Below, piece after piece: positions 17,423-32,422 of a DNA stretch of 64,000 bases (the first letter of the stretch is position 1; every line of letters begins with the position of its first letter). Source of the stretch: Candidatus Poseidoniaceae archaeon (GTDB taxonomy: Archaea > Thermoplasmatota > Poseidoniia > Poseidoniales > Poseidoniaceae); NCBI GenBank assembly GCA_949372655.1, contig CASIAI010000001.1, positions 201,279 through 265,278 on the forward strand. The letters run 5' to 3'. Made by a program: the position numbers and the translations under genes. The notes under the pieces were generated by a model. The model had not been told where the DNA came from. It searched no databases and worked only from the letters and a program-made list of their open reading frames with translations.

Positions 17423-18861
17423 CCCACCAGGGCTTCCTTAATTCTCATAATCGGGCCGCCGTCACCTACAGGTACGGTCTGACCTTTACCACAAAAGCCA
17501 GGGGCTGCTAATCTTGAATCAGTCGTTAGTCCATCAACATCTTTGAGAATTTGTAAAGTTAATCCACTGACACTGACATCTTTCAACGGAGTAGTAATTG
17601 AACCATTTTCAATCAACCATGCTTCTTGGGCAGCAAATTGAAATGAACCTCTACCTGTATCGACTTGTCCGCCTCTGGAACCGCAAGCATATACTCCATA
17701 CTCGATATCTTCAATCAACTCATCCAGGTCATTGTGGGTACCACCTTTAATCAGAGTATTAGACATTCTAACCAGTGGGTGGTGGAGCCCGTCCTGTGCG
17801 CGAGCGCCAGCATTTGGCTCAATACCAAAGTGGTGAGCGGATTCTCTGTGATTCAAATAATCGGTCAAAACTCCATTCTTAATCAAGCATTTTTCTTTGG
17901 TATCCAATCCTTCATCATCTATTGGGTGAGCTCCATACCCCCCTCTAATGGTGGGGTCGTCTATGACAGTGACAATATCATTACCAATCTTCTGACCTAA
18001 TTTACCGTCTAAGCAAGAGTCACCTGCTGCAACTAGATCTGCTTCACAGGGATGGCCTAATGCTTCATGAATGTATACTCCTGTTAAGTCTCTGTCGGCC
18101 ACTAATGGCAACTTGCCTGAAGGAGACCTCTCAGCCTTTAACAACCGAATAGCTGAAGTCTTAGCATCGCTACCCAAAGTAGCTAAATCGCATTGTTCAA
18201 TCAATTCCAAACCCCCTTCGCCGCCATGCCTGGTTCGGTATGAAACTACATCTGAACCATCTCTGGCAGTCACTGTAGCATTGATCAAAGACCTTTGGAA
18301 AGACCAAACACGATTCATCCCTTCACTAGACATAAATTCTGTATGAATATGTTCATCATGCCAGCCACAAATTACAGATGCTATTTTTTTATCATCTTTT
18401 GAATTCTCATAAAGTACGTTTAGAAGATCTAGTTTTTCCTCTAATTCAGTCACTCTAACATCTTTTTCTGGAATCCAATGTACCGAGTCTTCAATGATTG
18501 GAACGTCTGCCAGAGAAACTGGTTTATCCTTTGAACTCCTTCTTTCTGCTACAGCCTTAGCCAACCTAACTGTGGATTCTACTTGACTTGGTATCGATTC
18601 AATATCAGTAGTTGAATGAACACCCCAAGCACCATTCGCTAAAACCCGCATAGTGGCTCCAACTTCTTGACCTGGAATTGCTCTCTCAAGTTGTCCATCC
18701 CTAGTGGCTACGCTTGAATCTGTAATGGATACTAATCTAACTTCAGCATAACTCGCTCCAAAATCAGAGGCTTCCTGTAAAGCAGAACGGATTTTCTCTT
18801 CGTCCAAGTACCTACGGGCGTTATCATAAGCGTCTTCGATGGGAGATTTAGCAAGTACCAT
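17419..18861 (-). CDS. tldD: TldD-like zinc metalloprotease catalytic subunit
   Basis: Catalytic subunit of the TldD/TldE protease. The HExxxH zinc site is present as HEALGH in YIHEALGHPCEADLV, followed by the conserved ARAQDG and RGGQVDTGRG segments. ATG 18861 is preferred: the longer frame to 18936 would overlap the upstream Cgi121-like gene and has no family similarity. A 40-bp gap then separates the two genes. Co-encoded with tldE immediately downstream. Confidence 0.94.
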   Translation of the reverse strand: MVLAKSPIEDAYDNARRYLDEEKIRSALQEASDFGASYAEVRLVSITDSSVATRDGQLERAIPGQEVGATMRVLANGAWGVHSTTDIESIPSQVESTVRLAKAVAERRSSKDKPVSLADVPIIEDSVHWIPEKDVRVTELEEKLDLLNVLYENSKDDKKIASVICGWHDEHIHTEFMSSEGMNRVWSFQRSLINATVTARDGSDVVSYRTRHGGEGGLELIEQCDLATLGSDAKTSAIRLLKAERSPSGKLPLVADRDLTGVYIHEALGHPCEADLVAAGDSCLDGKLGQKIGNDIVTVIDDPTIRGGYGAHPIDDEGLDTKEKCLIKNGVLTDYLNHRESAHHFGIEPNAGARAQDGLHHPLVRMSNTLIKGGTHNDLDELIEDIEYGVYACGSRGGQVDTGRGSFQFAAQEAWLIENGSITTPLKDVSVSGLTLQILKDVDGLTTDSRLAAPGFCGKGQTVPVGDGGPIMRIKEALVG

Positions 18862-18901
18862 GCTACTATGTAAGAGACGAGAGTGTTTGAACTCTTCGAA
18901 T

Positions 18902-19456
18902 TTATGAGTTAAATTCCGATGATAATATAAATCCAATTAAAGAATCTTCAAAGTTTTCTATTTGTAATTTATTTACGTCCATACCTAATTTAACGGCATT
19001 GTCTAAATCAAGTTCAGGAGATTCTTTATTTGCCACTAAATCTAGCGATTCGAGAATATTTAAACAAGTACTTTCAAAAAAGTTGGAATGGTCACTACTA
19101 GGCAAAATTGTATCTTCGAGAGATTCATCAAGTTGCCTTTCAGGAAGATAAATCAACCAGCCATTGGTATCTTCGTTGGCGACCCCTGCTCTTTGGAAGG
19201 CTTCCGATACGTGATGAGTTCCAGCAATAAATCTAATAAATTCAGCATCTATAGTTCTTGCAAGAGGATTTTTTCGTAAAAACCTCCTCTCACAACAATG
19301 CCATGCCGTCCATAATTGAGCATCGCTATGTGCTGCATGAGAGCCTAACATTAACCATCTCTGCGAAGGACGAATGTCAAGAAATTGTTTGACTATTTCC
19401 TCCGGTGATGATTCCGTCTTAGACCATGCCATGCAAGGGAAAGAACCTAACTCCAT
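18902..19456 (-). CDS. KEOPS complex subunit Cgi121-like
   Basis: KEOPS makes the universal t6A37 tRNA modification, and Cgi121 recruits tRNA. The protein has the family core IDAEFIRFIAGTHHVSEAFQRAGV followed by GWLIYLPERQ, matching the usual Ile/Val-rich helix plus the 'A-x-H-x-x-x-A-F-x-R' pattern. It lies 26 bp downstream of hel308, and cgi121-hel308 adjacency is recurrent in euryarchaea, which supports the call. The N-terminal about 55 residues (with WHCCERRF) are longer than usual. No other KEOPS gene is in the window. Confidence 0.75.
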   Translation of the reverse strand: MELGSFPCMAWSKTESSPEEIVKQFLDIRPSQRWLMLGSHAAHSDAQLWTAWHCCERRFLRKNPLARTIDAEFIRFIAGTHHVSEAFQRAGVANEDTNGWLIYLPERQLDESLEDTILPSSDHSNFFESTCLNILESLDLVANKESPELDLDNAVKLGMDVNKLQIENFEDSLIGFILSSEFNS

Positions 19457-19482
19457 ATATCAGGCCAAAAGGTTATTTTTCT

Positions 19483-22092
19483 TCAATCATCCGATTCTTT
19501 TTCATCAAAAAGAGGAATATCGTCATCTCTATGCTTGTGAGGTTTTTGACCTTTAGAATTCTTAGCATTGGATTTAGAAATTATTTTTTCGACTTCGGCA
19601 GTTATCTTACTTAGAAGTAAAGGACCCCAACCCCTCAAACTAAGCAAATTATTTCTCTTCGAACTACTCATTGAAATTACTTGTTGAGGAGTCCTTATGC
19701 CTAAGTTTGCCAATTCTCTAGCACGTGAACGACCAATATTTCTTATATTTACAAGAGTGAGTAAATCTTCTTTACATCCATGCCTTGTTCTCTGCCTAAG
19801 AATATCTACTTTCTTGATAATTTCTGATATTTGGGGCATGTGTTCCTGTGAAAATACATCATCTGCGATTAGGATTTCCTTAGAGCCTAATAATAGCCAA
19901 GATGCCAAATCTACCCTATGATGTAAATCACCAGGACTAACATCCAAACTCTGTTCTATAGAACGCATGCTTTCTTCTTCAGACCATTTTTCAATTAGCC
20001 ATGCAGACTTAACATTTCCAAGTAACCTTTCATCATAAGTGGAATCTGCTAATAATTCACTTTCCACAGAATTAGTCTTCAACCATAGATTAGAATTTAT
20101 TTCCATATCACTATTTTTAGCCCATAATGATGAGAAGTCGGGGGTTGTAGCTATCAAGTGTAGTAAGCCAAAATTAGTAACTTCTCCACTTTTCCTTACT
20201 TCTCTCCTCACAGCCCTTCTTAGTCCAACTCTCAAAAGTGAAGCCGAAAGAGGATCTAAGTAGAGTTGGGTTATTCGTTCACCCATCAATGTCGCTTCAT
20301 ACTTCATTGCCGAAAACTCATTCTTATCATCAGAGTGCCATGCCCCTATATGAGATAGTTCAGTGGCTTTCTTAAATCCAAAACTCGGCTCACTGAAGGC
20401 TGACTGAGAGTTATTAACCGGCTTATGAGTATTGGGTGATTGAAATTCAACACCAACAGTAGAATGGGCAATATTCGCCCATACAGGCATACTATCATCC
20501 CAATCATCGTCATCATCAATACCTTCATCTGCCCTTTTATTAGCATAGGATTCATCAACACCCAATCTTCTGATAAATCTTTCATCAACCAGCCAATTAA
20601 GCATATCATCAACCCTTTCATTTAGTATAGCTTTAGAAATACTAAACCCGAGAAATGTTGATTCCAAAAAATCGCCTATATCTCCACGGTGTTGTAAACC
20701 ACCGGTTGAAATAATCGATAGTAAATGAGTCCTTAGTGCAGGCTCACTAGCAAGTTTAGAAGAGATTGATTCTATATCTCCAAAGAAATATCTTTCACTG
20801 ACATCGTCAGCAATTTCCCAACCATCTGTTCCTTTGCAGAGTATCCAAGCCTCTCCATAATCATCATACTTTGGTCGTCCAGCACGCCCTAACATTTGTC
20901 TTACTTCCATAACCGGCAGCGGGCGGCTCATACCATCATCCCACCTTTTTACATCTCTAACCAAAACTCTTCTCGCTGGTAGGTTAACTCCTGCGGCAAG
21001 AGTTGGAGTTGCTGTCAAAGCCGATAGAAGACCCTCTTTGAATGCCGATTCGATAGATTTCCTCTGACTATGAGTTAGTCCTGCATGGTGAAATGCAACC
21101 CCTCCCTTGATGCATTGTTGTAACTTTTCACCCATCGCTGTTTGAGATCTACCTTCGATAGATTCGGAAAAGTCGTTTAGCTTGATTGCTTTTTCAGGAT
21201 CTTCTTTTTCTAGAAGTTTAGAAAGTCTCTTTGATAATTTCATGGCCTCTGATTCTGCACTTCTTCTAGTTCCAACAAAAATCAGTAATTGTCCTTTCTG
21301 CTCAATTGTATCTTTTAGGACTACCCATGTTGGTTGAGTTTTGGGGCCATCTAAATCCCTGGGAGGGTTTAGTATGTCTGGCGAGGTGGAAACTTCCGAA
21401 GATTGAACCATTCGAGGTTCAAGGTGTAAATCATGGAATGTACTATATTCCAATGCGACTGGACGCCAATCAGATTGAATTAGATCAGCATCTAACCAAT
21501 TGGCTAAGTCTTGACAATTGCCGACTGTTGCCGATAATGCAACCAATTGCGCATCTTTTCTTAGAAATCTAAGTTTTGTTAGATTAATCTCTAGTGTTGG
21601 ACCTCTAGTTGAATCATTCATCAAGTGAAATTCATCGGCTACAACTATGGATACACGTGACATCGTTTGAGAATTATTTCTGATTATTGAGTCTAACTTC
21701 TCAGAAGTACAAACTAGAATATCACATTCCTCAATTTTCTTTGCTTCAGAGGTTGAGTCACCAATTCCTAAACCAACCGTCAAATTTAATGAGTCGGCAA
21801 TCGCCTTCAAATCTTCGAACTTCTCACTCGCTAAGGCTTTCAATGGGACGATATAAATCGCCTTCGTACCTATTTCTTCAACCATTAATTTTCTTAATAT
21901 TGCAATATATGCTACAAGAGATTTTCCACTTGCTGTAGGGATTGCTAAAAGTACATTCCTACCTTTGAAAATTGAAGGCATAGCCTCAAACTGGGGTGGA
22001 TGTAATTTTGTTATACCCCACTTAGTGGTTATGAAGTCGATTACTGAATCAGGTAAATCGAGTTCGGAAATATGTCCATTTCCGCTCGCCAT
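19483..22092 (-). CDS. hel308: Ski2-like DNA helicase Hel308
   Basis: Superfamily 2 helicase that remodels stalled replication forks. Motifs: Q-motif region LHPPQFEAMP, Walker A PTASGKS, motif II DEFH (DExH), motif III ALSATV, FHHAGL, motif V ATPTLAAGVNLPA, motif VI QMLGRAGRP. A helix-hairpin-helix segment closes the protein (about NIRNIGRSRARELANLGI). An acidic insert of Asp residues (DDDDDWDD, about residue 550) interrupts the winged-helix region. ATG 22092 matches family length; the frame upstream to 22155 would overlap the divergent promoter region. Confidence 0.94.
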   Translation of the reverse strand: MASGNGHISELDLPDSVIDFITTKWGITKLHPPQFEAMPSIFKGRNVLLAIPTASGKSLVAYIAILRKLMVEEIGTKAIYIVPLKALASEKFEDLKAIADSLNLTVGLGIGDSTSEAKKIEECDILVCTSEKLDSIIRNNSQTMSRVSIVVADEFHLMNDSTRGPTLEINLTKLRFLRKDAQLVALSATVGNCQDLANWLDADLIQSDWRPVALEYSTFHDLHLEPRMVQSSEVSTSPDILNPPRDLDGPKTQPTWVVLKDTIEQKGQLLIFVGTRRSAESEAMKLSKRLSKLLEKEDPEKAIKLNDFSESIEGRSQTAMGEKLQQCIKGGVAFHHAGLTHSQRKSIESAFKEGLLSALTATPTLAAGVNLPARRVLVRDVKRWDDGMSRPLPVMEVRQMLGRAGRPKYDDYGEAWILCKGTDGWEIADDVSERYFFGDIESISSKLASEPALRTHLLSIISTGGLQHRGDIGDFLESTFLGFSISKAILNERVDDMLNWLVDERFIRRLGVDESYANKRADEGIDDDDDWDDSMPVWANIAHSTVGVEFQSPNTHKPVNNSQSAFSEPSFGFKKATELSHIGAWHSDDKNEFSAMKYEATLMGERITQLYLDPLSASLLRVGLRRAVRREVRKSGEVTNFGLLHLIATTPDFSSLWAKNSDMEINSNLWLKTNSVESELLADSTYDERLLGNVKSAWLIEKWSEEESMRSIEQSLDVSPGDLHHRVDLASWLLLGSKEILIADDVFSQEHMPQISEIIKKVDILRQRTRHGCKEDLLTLVNIRNIGRSRARELANLGIRTPQQVISMSSSKRNNLLSLRGWGPLLLSKITAEVEKIISKSNAKNSKGQKPHKHRDDDIPLFDEKESDD

Positions 22093-22183
22093 GTTTGGTC
22101 TGTCGCGCCAACAGTCCAAAAGGACAACGCTTGAACGAGTAATTCCGACACGCATAAGACCCCTCGACTACTCACCTATCAAC

Positions 22184-22813
22184 ATGAGCGATGAGATAGA
22201 CTCAATTATCGAAGATAGACTTTCAGTTTTTGACGATGAACCAGACCTAAACGATTGGGTAGAAGTGATGTGTGGAGCTGCAATGGCGGTCATCGGTATT
22301 TTCCATTTAGTTCAGCCAGGAGAATTGGTTGATCCCGATATTATGAGGTGGTTCGCAGCGGCTGTTGTTGCTGCCGGTGCTATTTGGGCTGGACACGGGC
22401 TAAAAGATATGGCAGTGAAAGAAGTTAGACGCTCAATTGCAATTCTAGATCTCTCGGATGATGTTACTTCTGACGGACCTGACCATGGACTGATTAGGGA
22501 TGTATTATTGAATCCTGAAGGTTACAAGAGCTTTCTATTAGAAGCATATAATTCTGCTTGGGATGATGGAATCATTACTGAAGAAGAATTAAATGAACTA
22601 AAATCCTTCCAGAGTGCTCTTGGAATTACTGATGAAGAAGCGGCAGAGATGAACGTTGATGCGGCCATTGAGTCTGCTGCTAAAGATGGTGATATCAGTG
22701 AAGATGAAGAATCAATGATTAAGAAAATCGCTGAAGATGCTGACATGGACGTGGATGTCAAGGTCGAAGAAGCAAAGACCAAGGCTAAAACAACTAAGTC
22801 GAAAAAGAAGTGA
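22184..22813 (+). CDS. Membrane protein with C-terminal TerB-like helical domain
   Basis: A 209-residue protein: acidic N-terminus, two transmembrane segments (about 27-45 and 52-70), then a helical acidic domain (about 105-190) in which the pattern Asp-Gly-x-Ile-x-x-x-Glu occurs twice (DDGIITEEEL and KDGDISEDEE), and a Lys-rich tail. The repeats resemble TerB or DUF533-type helical domains. Their loops lack the Asp residues needed for a classical EF-hand. The start ATG 22184 is about 90 bp from the divergent hel308 start. Function unknown; a membrane-stress or metal-sensing role is only a guess. The stop abuts the stop of the convergent SprT-like gene. Confidence 0.7.
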   Translation: MSDEIDSIIEDRLSVFDDEPDLNDWVEVMCGAAMAVIGIFHLVQPGELVDPDIMRWFAAAVVAAGAIWAGHGLKDMAVKEVRRSIAILDLSDDVTSDGPDHGLIRDVLLNPEGYKSFLLEAYNSAWDDGIITEEELNELKSFQSALGITDEEAAEMNVDAAIESAAKDGDISEDEESMIKKIAEDADMDVDVKVEEAKTKAKTTKSKKK

Positions 22814-23344
22814 TTAGATTTTCCGATCTTTAAGAATCGTATCACAATCTCTGCACTTATACCTTCCTTTAGACGGCTTTTTCCTAGGAAACTCTTTGTT
22901 ACAGTTTTGGCATGTCCAAATCCATTTAGCATTCTTCAATCTTAAAAATTCTGTGAATTCAGAACCATGCTTAACTGCTTTACTTCCAGGCCAAGATTTC
23001 TCTAAAAATCTAAATTGTTTATCATGCTCTCTAAACCCAAGTGCATGAATATACTCATGATGTAATACAAAGGCAGCATAAGCACTCCATTTATCATCAA
23101 GTAAGAGTGGATGAATATTTATCTCTTCGACATCAGAAGGTTCTAGATTTGAAATATCTGAGCCTTTTTTCCATCTGGTAACTCCATGCCTTTGAGTCGC
23201 ATTTATTCTAAGAACCCCTAAATTGATTTTTGTCAATATTTCTGTATTAGTCTCATTCCAAATATCCATATCTTGCATTAGATCTAAAACAATTGACCTC
23301 AATTGTTCTAATCTAAGTTTCTGGTCAGGCTTTGGTTTGACCAT
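22814..23344 (-). CDS. SprT-like zinc metalloprotease
   Basis: SprT-like proteases (Spartan homologues) cleave DNA-protein crosslinks. The active site HHEYIHALG (HExxH) lies near residue 93, with a further conserved His in the H-G-S-E-F segment (about 131). A C-terminal zinc ribbon is seen as C-Q-N-C and C-R-D-C about 20 residues apart (around 144-170). Length 176 fits. It is followed 9 bp upstream by the hotdog protein gene in the same direction. Only sequence motifs support the function. Confidence 0.88.
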   Translation of the reverse strand: MVKPKPDQKLRLEQLRSIVLDLMQDMDIWNETNTEILTKINLGVLRINATQRHGVTRWKKGSDISNLEPSDVEEINIHPLLLDDKWSAYAAFVLHHEYIHALGFREHDKQFRFLEKSWPGSKAVKHGSEFTEFLRLKNAKWIWTCQNCNKEFPRKKPSKGRYKCRDCDTILKDRKI

Positions 23345-23353
23345 CAGAAACCC

Positions 23354-23821
23354 TCAATTCCAGCGATGATAAGCAGGATGGCCATCTTTTACAGCAACAA
23401 ATAATCCATCACCTGTCGCACATACTTTGCCATTCGCCTCGAGAAGAAGTTCGATTTCGACTTTATTTCCATTTATCGATTTTATTTGACTCGTAATACA
23501 TAATACAGTATCTGTAGGGGTTGGCCTTCTAAGTTGAACTGAATAAGATGCAGTAACTGTACATGGTGGCTGGTCTAATTCGCCATCATCCATCAAAGCA
23601 ACAGCAGCAGTCCAGTTTCCATGACAATCAAGAAGAGTACCAATTATCCCACCATTTATCATTCCAGGAAAGGCTTGGTGATGCTCCTCTGGTATAAATT
23701 CGAGATAGAGACCATTTTCAATCCTTCGACTGACAATTTGTAATCCATTTTCATTTGCCGGTCCGCAACCAAAACAAATTGAATTTGGTGCAAATTCTTG
23801 TTGAACACCAATCTCATCCAT
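23354..23821 (-). CDS. PaaI/hotdog-fold thioesterase
   Basis: A 155-residue single hotdog-domain protein. It shows the family pattern N-G-G-I-I-G-T-L-L-D (about residue 56-65), then strands TVTASYSVQLRRPTP and KVEIELLLEANGKVCATGDGLFVAV. The N-terminal CFGCGPANENGLQI is the motif of the thioesterase-like subgroup that often acts on acyl-CoA. The substrate is not readable from the sequence. A promoter for this leftward gene and for the divergent deacylase must lie in the 88 bp to the right. Confidence 0.85.
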   Translation of the reverse strand: MDEIGVQQEFAPNSICFGCGPANENGLQIVSRRIENGLYLEFIPEEHHQAFPGMINGGIIGTLLDCHGNWTAAVALMDDGELDQPPCTVTASYSVQLRRPTPTDTVLCITSQIKSINGNKVEIELLLEANGKVCATGDGLFVAVKDGHPAYHRWN

Positions 23822-23909
23822 AATCAGGCTAACAGTATTCCGTCTTTCTTTGTTTGGATTAATAGTTTAGAATAGCATTGTTCTTGATGAATGAACTACT
23901 CGCCTGTAC

Positions 23910-25235
23910 ATGGGTGAGAAGAAGAAGGTCAAGAAGACCAAGATTAGAGTAGCCCATGAATTACCAAAAAGAAGGCGTATTGCTATTCAAGAAGCCTTGG
24001 ATGCACACCAAACTGAAGACCGTCCAGAGTGGGACCGTAGTGCTGAATGGGGAAATATTAGACTTTATAGGAAAATAATCAAACCTGGTACAATCAGAAC
24101 TATCTCAATGCCTCTCTTAGAGGTAGATTTAGGAGACCCATGGCCAATTCCCGTAACAATAATCCATGGGGAAAGACCTGGCCCAACCATTACTATCCTC
24201 GGGGGAATTCATGGTGATGAGTTAACTGGACCTTCCGCTTGTACTCATTTACTATCAAATGCCTTCACAGATATTGGTAAAACTCTAGATCCAAAACAAA
24301 TGGCTGGTACTGTGAGAATTGTTCCAGTGGTTAATCTACCTGGTTATCGTTCAAAGTCGAGGTATTTCCCTGATGGAAGAGACCTAAATCGTAATTTCCC
24401 TGGAAATTTCAAAAGTACCACAACCCGCCGTGTTGCAGCACAAGTATGGAAGTACTTACTAAGCGATACAGATGCGATAATAGACCTCCATAGTGCGGCT
24501 AAAGGGCGGTCTAATATGCCTCAATTAAGGGCTGATTTAGCTCATGCTGGTTCCAATATTTTGGCAAAAGCGTTTGGAATCGAAATTATTCTAGACTCTA
24601 AACCACCTTCGGGTTCACTAAGGAAATGTGCTATTGAAAACGATATTCCATCAATCACTTACGAAGGCGGGGGAGCAAATCTATTGGATAATGAAGCAGT
24701 CAAGGTTGCAATTCATGGAGTAACAAATGTGCTTAGATCACTTCGAATGATTCCTGGAAAGCCTCATCGACCAAGGTTTAGAATGTTAGCCAGTGGTTCT
24801 TTGTGGCTTAGAGCGAGTGAAGGAGGGCTATTGGATATGTTTGTTACCTCGGGCTCTGTAATGAGAGAAGGAGAAGTTATTGCGACTATTTCCGACCCAT
24901 CTACACCTGGCCTTACGGTAGATATTGTAGCGCCAGAAGACGGGTTAATAGTCGGTGCTGCAACTAACCCATTTACTGCTAGTGGAATGCCGGTTGCTCA
25001 TTTCTTACCTGTTTCTAAGCACATAGCACTACTTGAAGAACAGATTGATGAAATGGGTAATTTTATTGTTTGCGGCTCCGAAGAGGAAGCGGCTTGGAGA
25101 GAAGAACAAGATGTTGATGAAGTGAATGTCGAGGGAAAATGGAGTGGTGGTGGAGTCGATACTGAATGGATGATAGGACGCTCAAATCAACAAAAGTCAA
25201 ACCCATTCTCCGATGATGAAGAAGCTGGTGCTTAA
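23910..25235 (+). CDS. AstE/AspA-family deacylase (M14-like zinc carboxypeptidase fold)
   Basis: Predicted zinc deacylase of the succinylglutamate desuccinylase/aspartoacylase family (COG3608). Zinc ligands are visible as HGDE in GGIHGDELTGP and the His in IDLHSA. DLNRNFPG is the substrate Arg-Asn motif. The C-terminal about 110 residues (from RFRMLASGSLWLRA) are a lipoyl-like beta sandwich common in this subgroup. A Lys-rich N-terminus (GEKKKVKKTKIRV) is an extra. The stop overlaps the convergent acyltransferase gene by 4 bp. Substrate unknown. Confidence 0.85.
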   Translation: MGEKKKVKKTKIRVAHELPKRRRIAIQEALDAHQTEDRPEWDRSAEWGNIRLYRKIIKPGTIRTISMPLLEVDLGDPWPIPVTIIHGERPGPTITILGGIHGDELTGPSACTHLLSNAFTDIGKTLDPKQMAGTVRIVPVVNLPGYRSKSRYFPDGRDLNRNFPGNFKSTTTRRVAAQVWKYLLSDTDAIIDLHSAAKGRSNMPQLRADLAHAGSNILAKAFGIEIILDSKPPSGSLRKCAIENDIPSITYEGGGANLLDNEAVKVAIHGVTNVLRSLRMIPGKPHRPRFRMLASGSLWLRASEGGLLDMFVTSGSVMREGEVIATISDPSTPGLTVDIVAPEDGLIVGAATNPFTASGMPVAHFLPVSKHIALLEEQIDEMGNFIVCGSEEEAAWREEQDVDEVNVEGKWSGGGVDTEWMIGRSNQQKSNPFSDDEEAGA

Positions 25236-26500
25236 GATTTATTTAGAAACTGGCTCACTGCTGCTTCTACTTCTGAATCTTCCATATTTCTTCTTTGACT
25301 TTTAGCGACTTCAAAAATGTGGGCTACTAACTCATCTTCTGCTTCATAGCCATTTTGCTCAAGCCACCATATTATATTGGAACGACCAGCCATATGGCCA
25401 ATTCTGATTACTTGTTTTAATCCAAAATCACCAGCAGGCACTCCAGAGTATACTCTATCGGCTAACCAATTATCGCCTTTTTTCATGGCTTTGATAACTG
25501 CAGATGCATGAACTCCTGTTCCTGTTTCAAATGCATCCTCTCCAAATACTGGATAATTTCTAGGAAGTGGAACTTCTATGTACTTATTTGCTAATCTAGT
25601 ATATTGGTCTAGGTGAGTCAAGTCATTATCAATAACCCCCATTAGTTTTAGATTGACTAAAGTTTGATCCAATGGCGCATTACCTGCCCTTTCCCCAACT
25701 CCTAAAGCGGTTCCATGAATTACATCAGCACCTGCTTCAACTGCAGCAATATTATTGGCAACTCCAAGTCCTCTGTCTTGATGGCCATGCCAGTTCACTT
25801 CAATATCACTTCTATGGTAACCACCATCTTTGATTACTTCTTCATCAATGAAATTTAATAATTTCTTGACACCATTAGGAGTTACGTGCCCGCATGTATC
25901 GCAAATACATAATCTGCGAACACCCAATTCCATGGCTCTTTGATAAATTTTCTTAACATCTTCAGGTTTTGACCTAGTTGTGTCTTCGGTAACAAACATC
26001 ACTTGAACATCACTTTCAACAGCAAAACTCACTGCCTTTTCCATAGTAGAAATCAACTTATCCATAGTCCAACCTTCAGTATATTGACGAATCGGACTAG
26101 TTCCTAAGAAAGCAGATGCTTGAATCGGAATTCCATGCTTATTCTGCATTTCAACTAGAGGTTCAATATCATTCATCAGTGTCCTTACTGCAGCGCCGGG
26201 TCTAATTTTGAAATCATTTTCAGTTATATGCGAAAGTAATGCATTGATATGTTCTAGATGAAATGGACCTGCACCTGGGAGACCTAAGTCGACTTTTTGA
26301 ATTCCTAATTTCTCCATATAACTTAGTAACTCTTTCTTTTCTTCGATTGTCGGATTCCTTGCACTAGGACTCTGTAAACCATCCCTAAGTGTTTCATCAT
26401 CAAACCAAACTCCATGTGGATGATTAGATGGGTTCCTGTTAAATTCATACTCAATAGTATTCCAATCATATATCAAAGAACGCTCTTCCATAGTAATCAC
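25232..26500 (-). CDS. DRE-TIM family acyltransferase (2-isopropylmalate/homocitrate synthase-like)
   Basis: Claisen-type acyl-CoA:2-oxoacid condensing enzyme. Signature regions: WFDDETLRDGLQS (the RDG element of the DRE metal site), H-x-H in WHGHQDRGLG, and HGTALGVGERAGNAPLD. The C-terminal extension is shorter than the LeuA regulatory domain (total 422), so leucine feedback is unlikely. HGHQD replaces the more usual HCHND. It could be isopropylmalate, homocitrate, citramalate or Re-citrate synthase; the sequence does not decide. No leucine genes are nearby. ATG 26500 and ATG 26491 are both possible. Confidence 0.82.
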   Translation of the reverse strand: MITMEERSLIYDWNTIEYEFNRNPSNHPHGVWFDDETLRDGLQSPSARNPTIEEKKELLSYMEKLGIQKVDLGLPGAGPFHLEHINALLSHITENDFKIRPGAAVRTLMNDIEPLVEMQNKHGIPIQASAFLGTSPIRQYTEGWTMDKLISTMEKAVSFAVESDVQVMFVTEDTTRSKPEDVKKIYQRAMELGVRRLCICDTCGHVTPNGVKKLLNFIDEEVIKDGGYHRSDIEVNWHGHQDRGLGVANNIAAVEAGADVIHGTALGVGERAGNAPLDQTLVNLKLMGVIDNDLTHLDQYTRLANKYIEVPLPRNYPVFGEDAFETGTGVHASAVIKAMKKGDNWLADRVYSGVPAGDFGLKQVIRIGHMAGRSNIIWWLEQNGYEAEDELVAHIFEVAKSQRRNMEDSEVEAAVSQFLNKS

Positions 26501-26572
26501 CTTGGCCAGAAAATAAATTCCGCCCTATACACGACAAACCGTAATCATGTTTGAAGTCGTCGATAGTCGAAA

Positions 26573-31614
<5,042 letters not shown>

Positions 31615-32412
31615 ATGGCAGAGCCGAAGATATGCGTATCCCTAGAAGGGATTTCGGTAGATGAGATGATTGATGAAGCTAATAGAGCAAATATTGCTGG
31701 AGCAGATTATGTTGAAGTCCGCTTCGATAAATTATACCTCATCAAACCCGAACCGACCGTTACTGAAAACGAAGATGGTGAAAAAATTAGTAAAATGTCA
31801 CCGGAAAAAGAATGGGCAGTCAAAGATTTCAAAGAGATAGACGTTGAAAGTTCGATTTCTTCTTTGAAAGAAGGAATCCCTGTACCAGTAATATTTACAG
31901 TGAGACCCGTTAGAGAAGGCGGGTTCTTTGCTGGAACTGAGAAGCAAAGACTCGATATATTAGACAAAGCAATAAAATCAAATGTTAGTTTTGTTGACCT
32001 AGAGCTATCAATTGAAGATAAAGAGAGAGATAAACTTTCTTCAAAGGCAACTAAATCAGATTGTAAAATTATCGCATCTTATCATGATGCAAGTTCAACA
32101 CCTAATGCAGAAAAGATAGTAGAGATGGTAAGGTCAAATTATGGAAAGGGCGACATAGTGAAGTTCTGCTCATCTGTAGTCAACCATCAAGACTCATTAC
32201 AAATTATTGAGGCTGCTCATTCTCTTAAAGACGATGAAGAACCGCACTGTTTAATGGGTCTTGGAAATGGTGGAGATTGGGTAAGACTACATGCACCTAT
32301 ACTCGGACAAAGCCTAGTATATGCAACCATGCTCAATCATTTCAGACTTTCCGATAGAGGCCTGATTAACGTTAGAGACCTAAGAGATGCTTGGGCATTA
32401 TTAGAATATTAA
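31615..32412 (+). CDS. aroD: 3-dehydroquinate dehydratase, type I
   Basis: Catalyses the third step of the shikimate pathway by a Schiff base. Family features: VEVRFD near the N-terminus, FTVRPVREGG, ASYHDAS (catalytic His 157) and DIVKFCSSV (Schiff-base Lys 183), then G-x-x-G in the MGLGNGG loop. An about 35-residue charged insertion (about 43-80, SPEKEWAVKDFKEID) follows the first strand-helix unit and is not in the usual enzyme. Start ATG 31615 has a weak GGACGG ribosome site. It is not next to aroA (2.6 kb). Confidence 0.93.
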   Translation: MAEPKICVSLEGISVDEMIDEANRANIAGADYVEVRFDKLYLIKPEPTVTENEDGEKISKMSPEKEWAVKDFKEIDVESSISSLKEGIPVPVIFTVRPVREGGFFAGTEKQRLDILDKAIKSNVSFVDLELSIEDKERDKLSSKATKSDCKIIASYHDASSTPNAEKIVEMVRSNYGKGDIVKFCSSVVNHQDSLQIIEAAHSLKDDEEPHCLMGLGNGGDWVRLHAPILGQSLVYATMLNHFRLSDRGLINVRDLRDAWALLEY

Positions 32413-32422
32413 GTTCTAAAAA

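Noticed and set aside
22522-22932. A 136-residue open frame on the minus strand across the TerB-like gene end
   Set aside because: Serine-rich shadow of the acidic coding strand; it overlaps two well supported genes.
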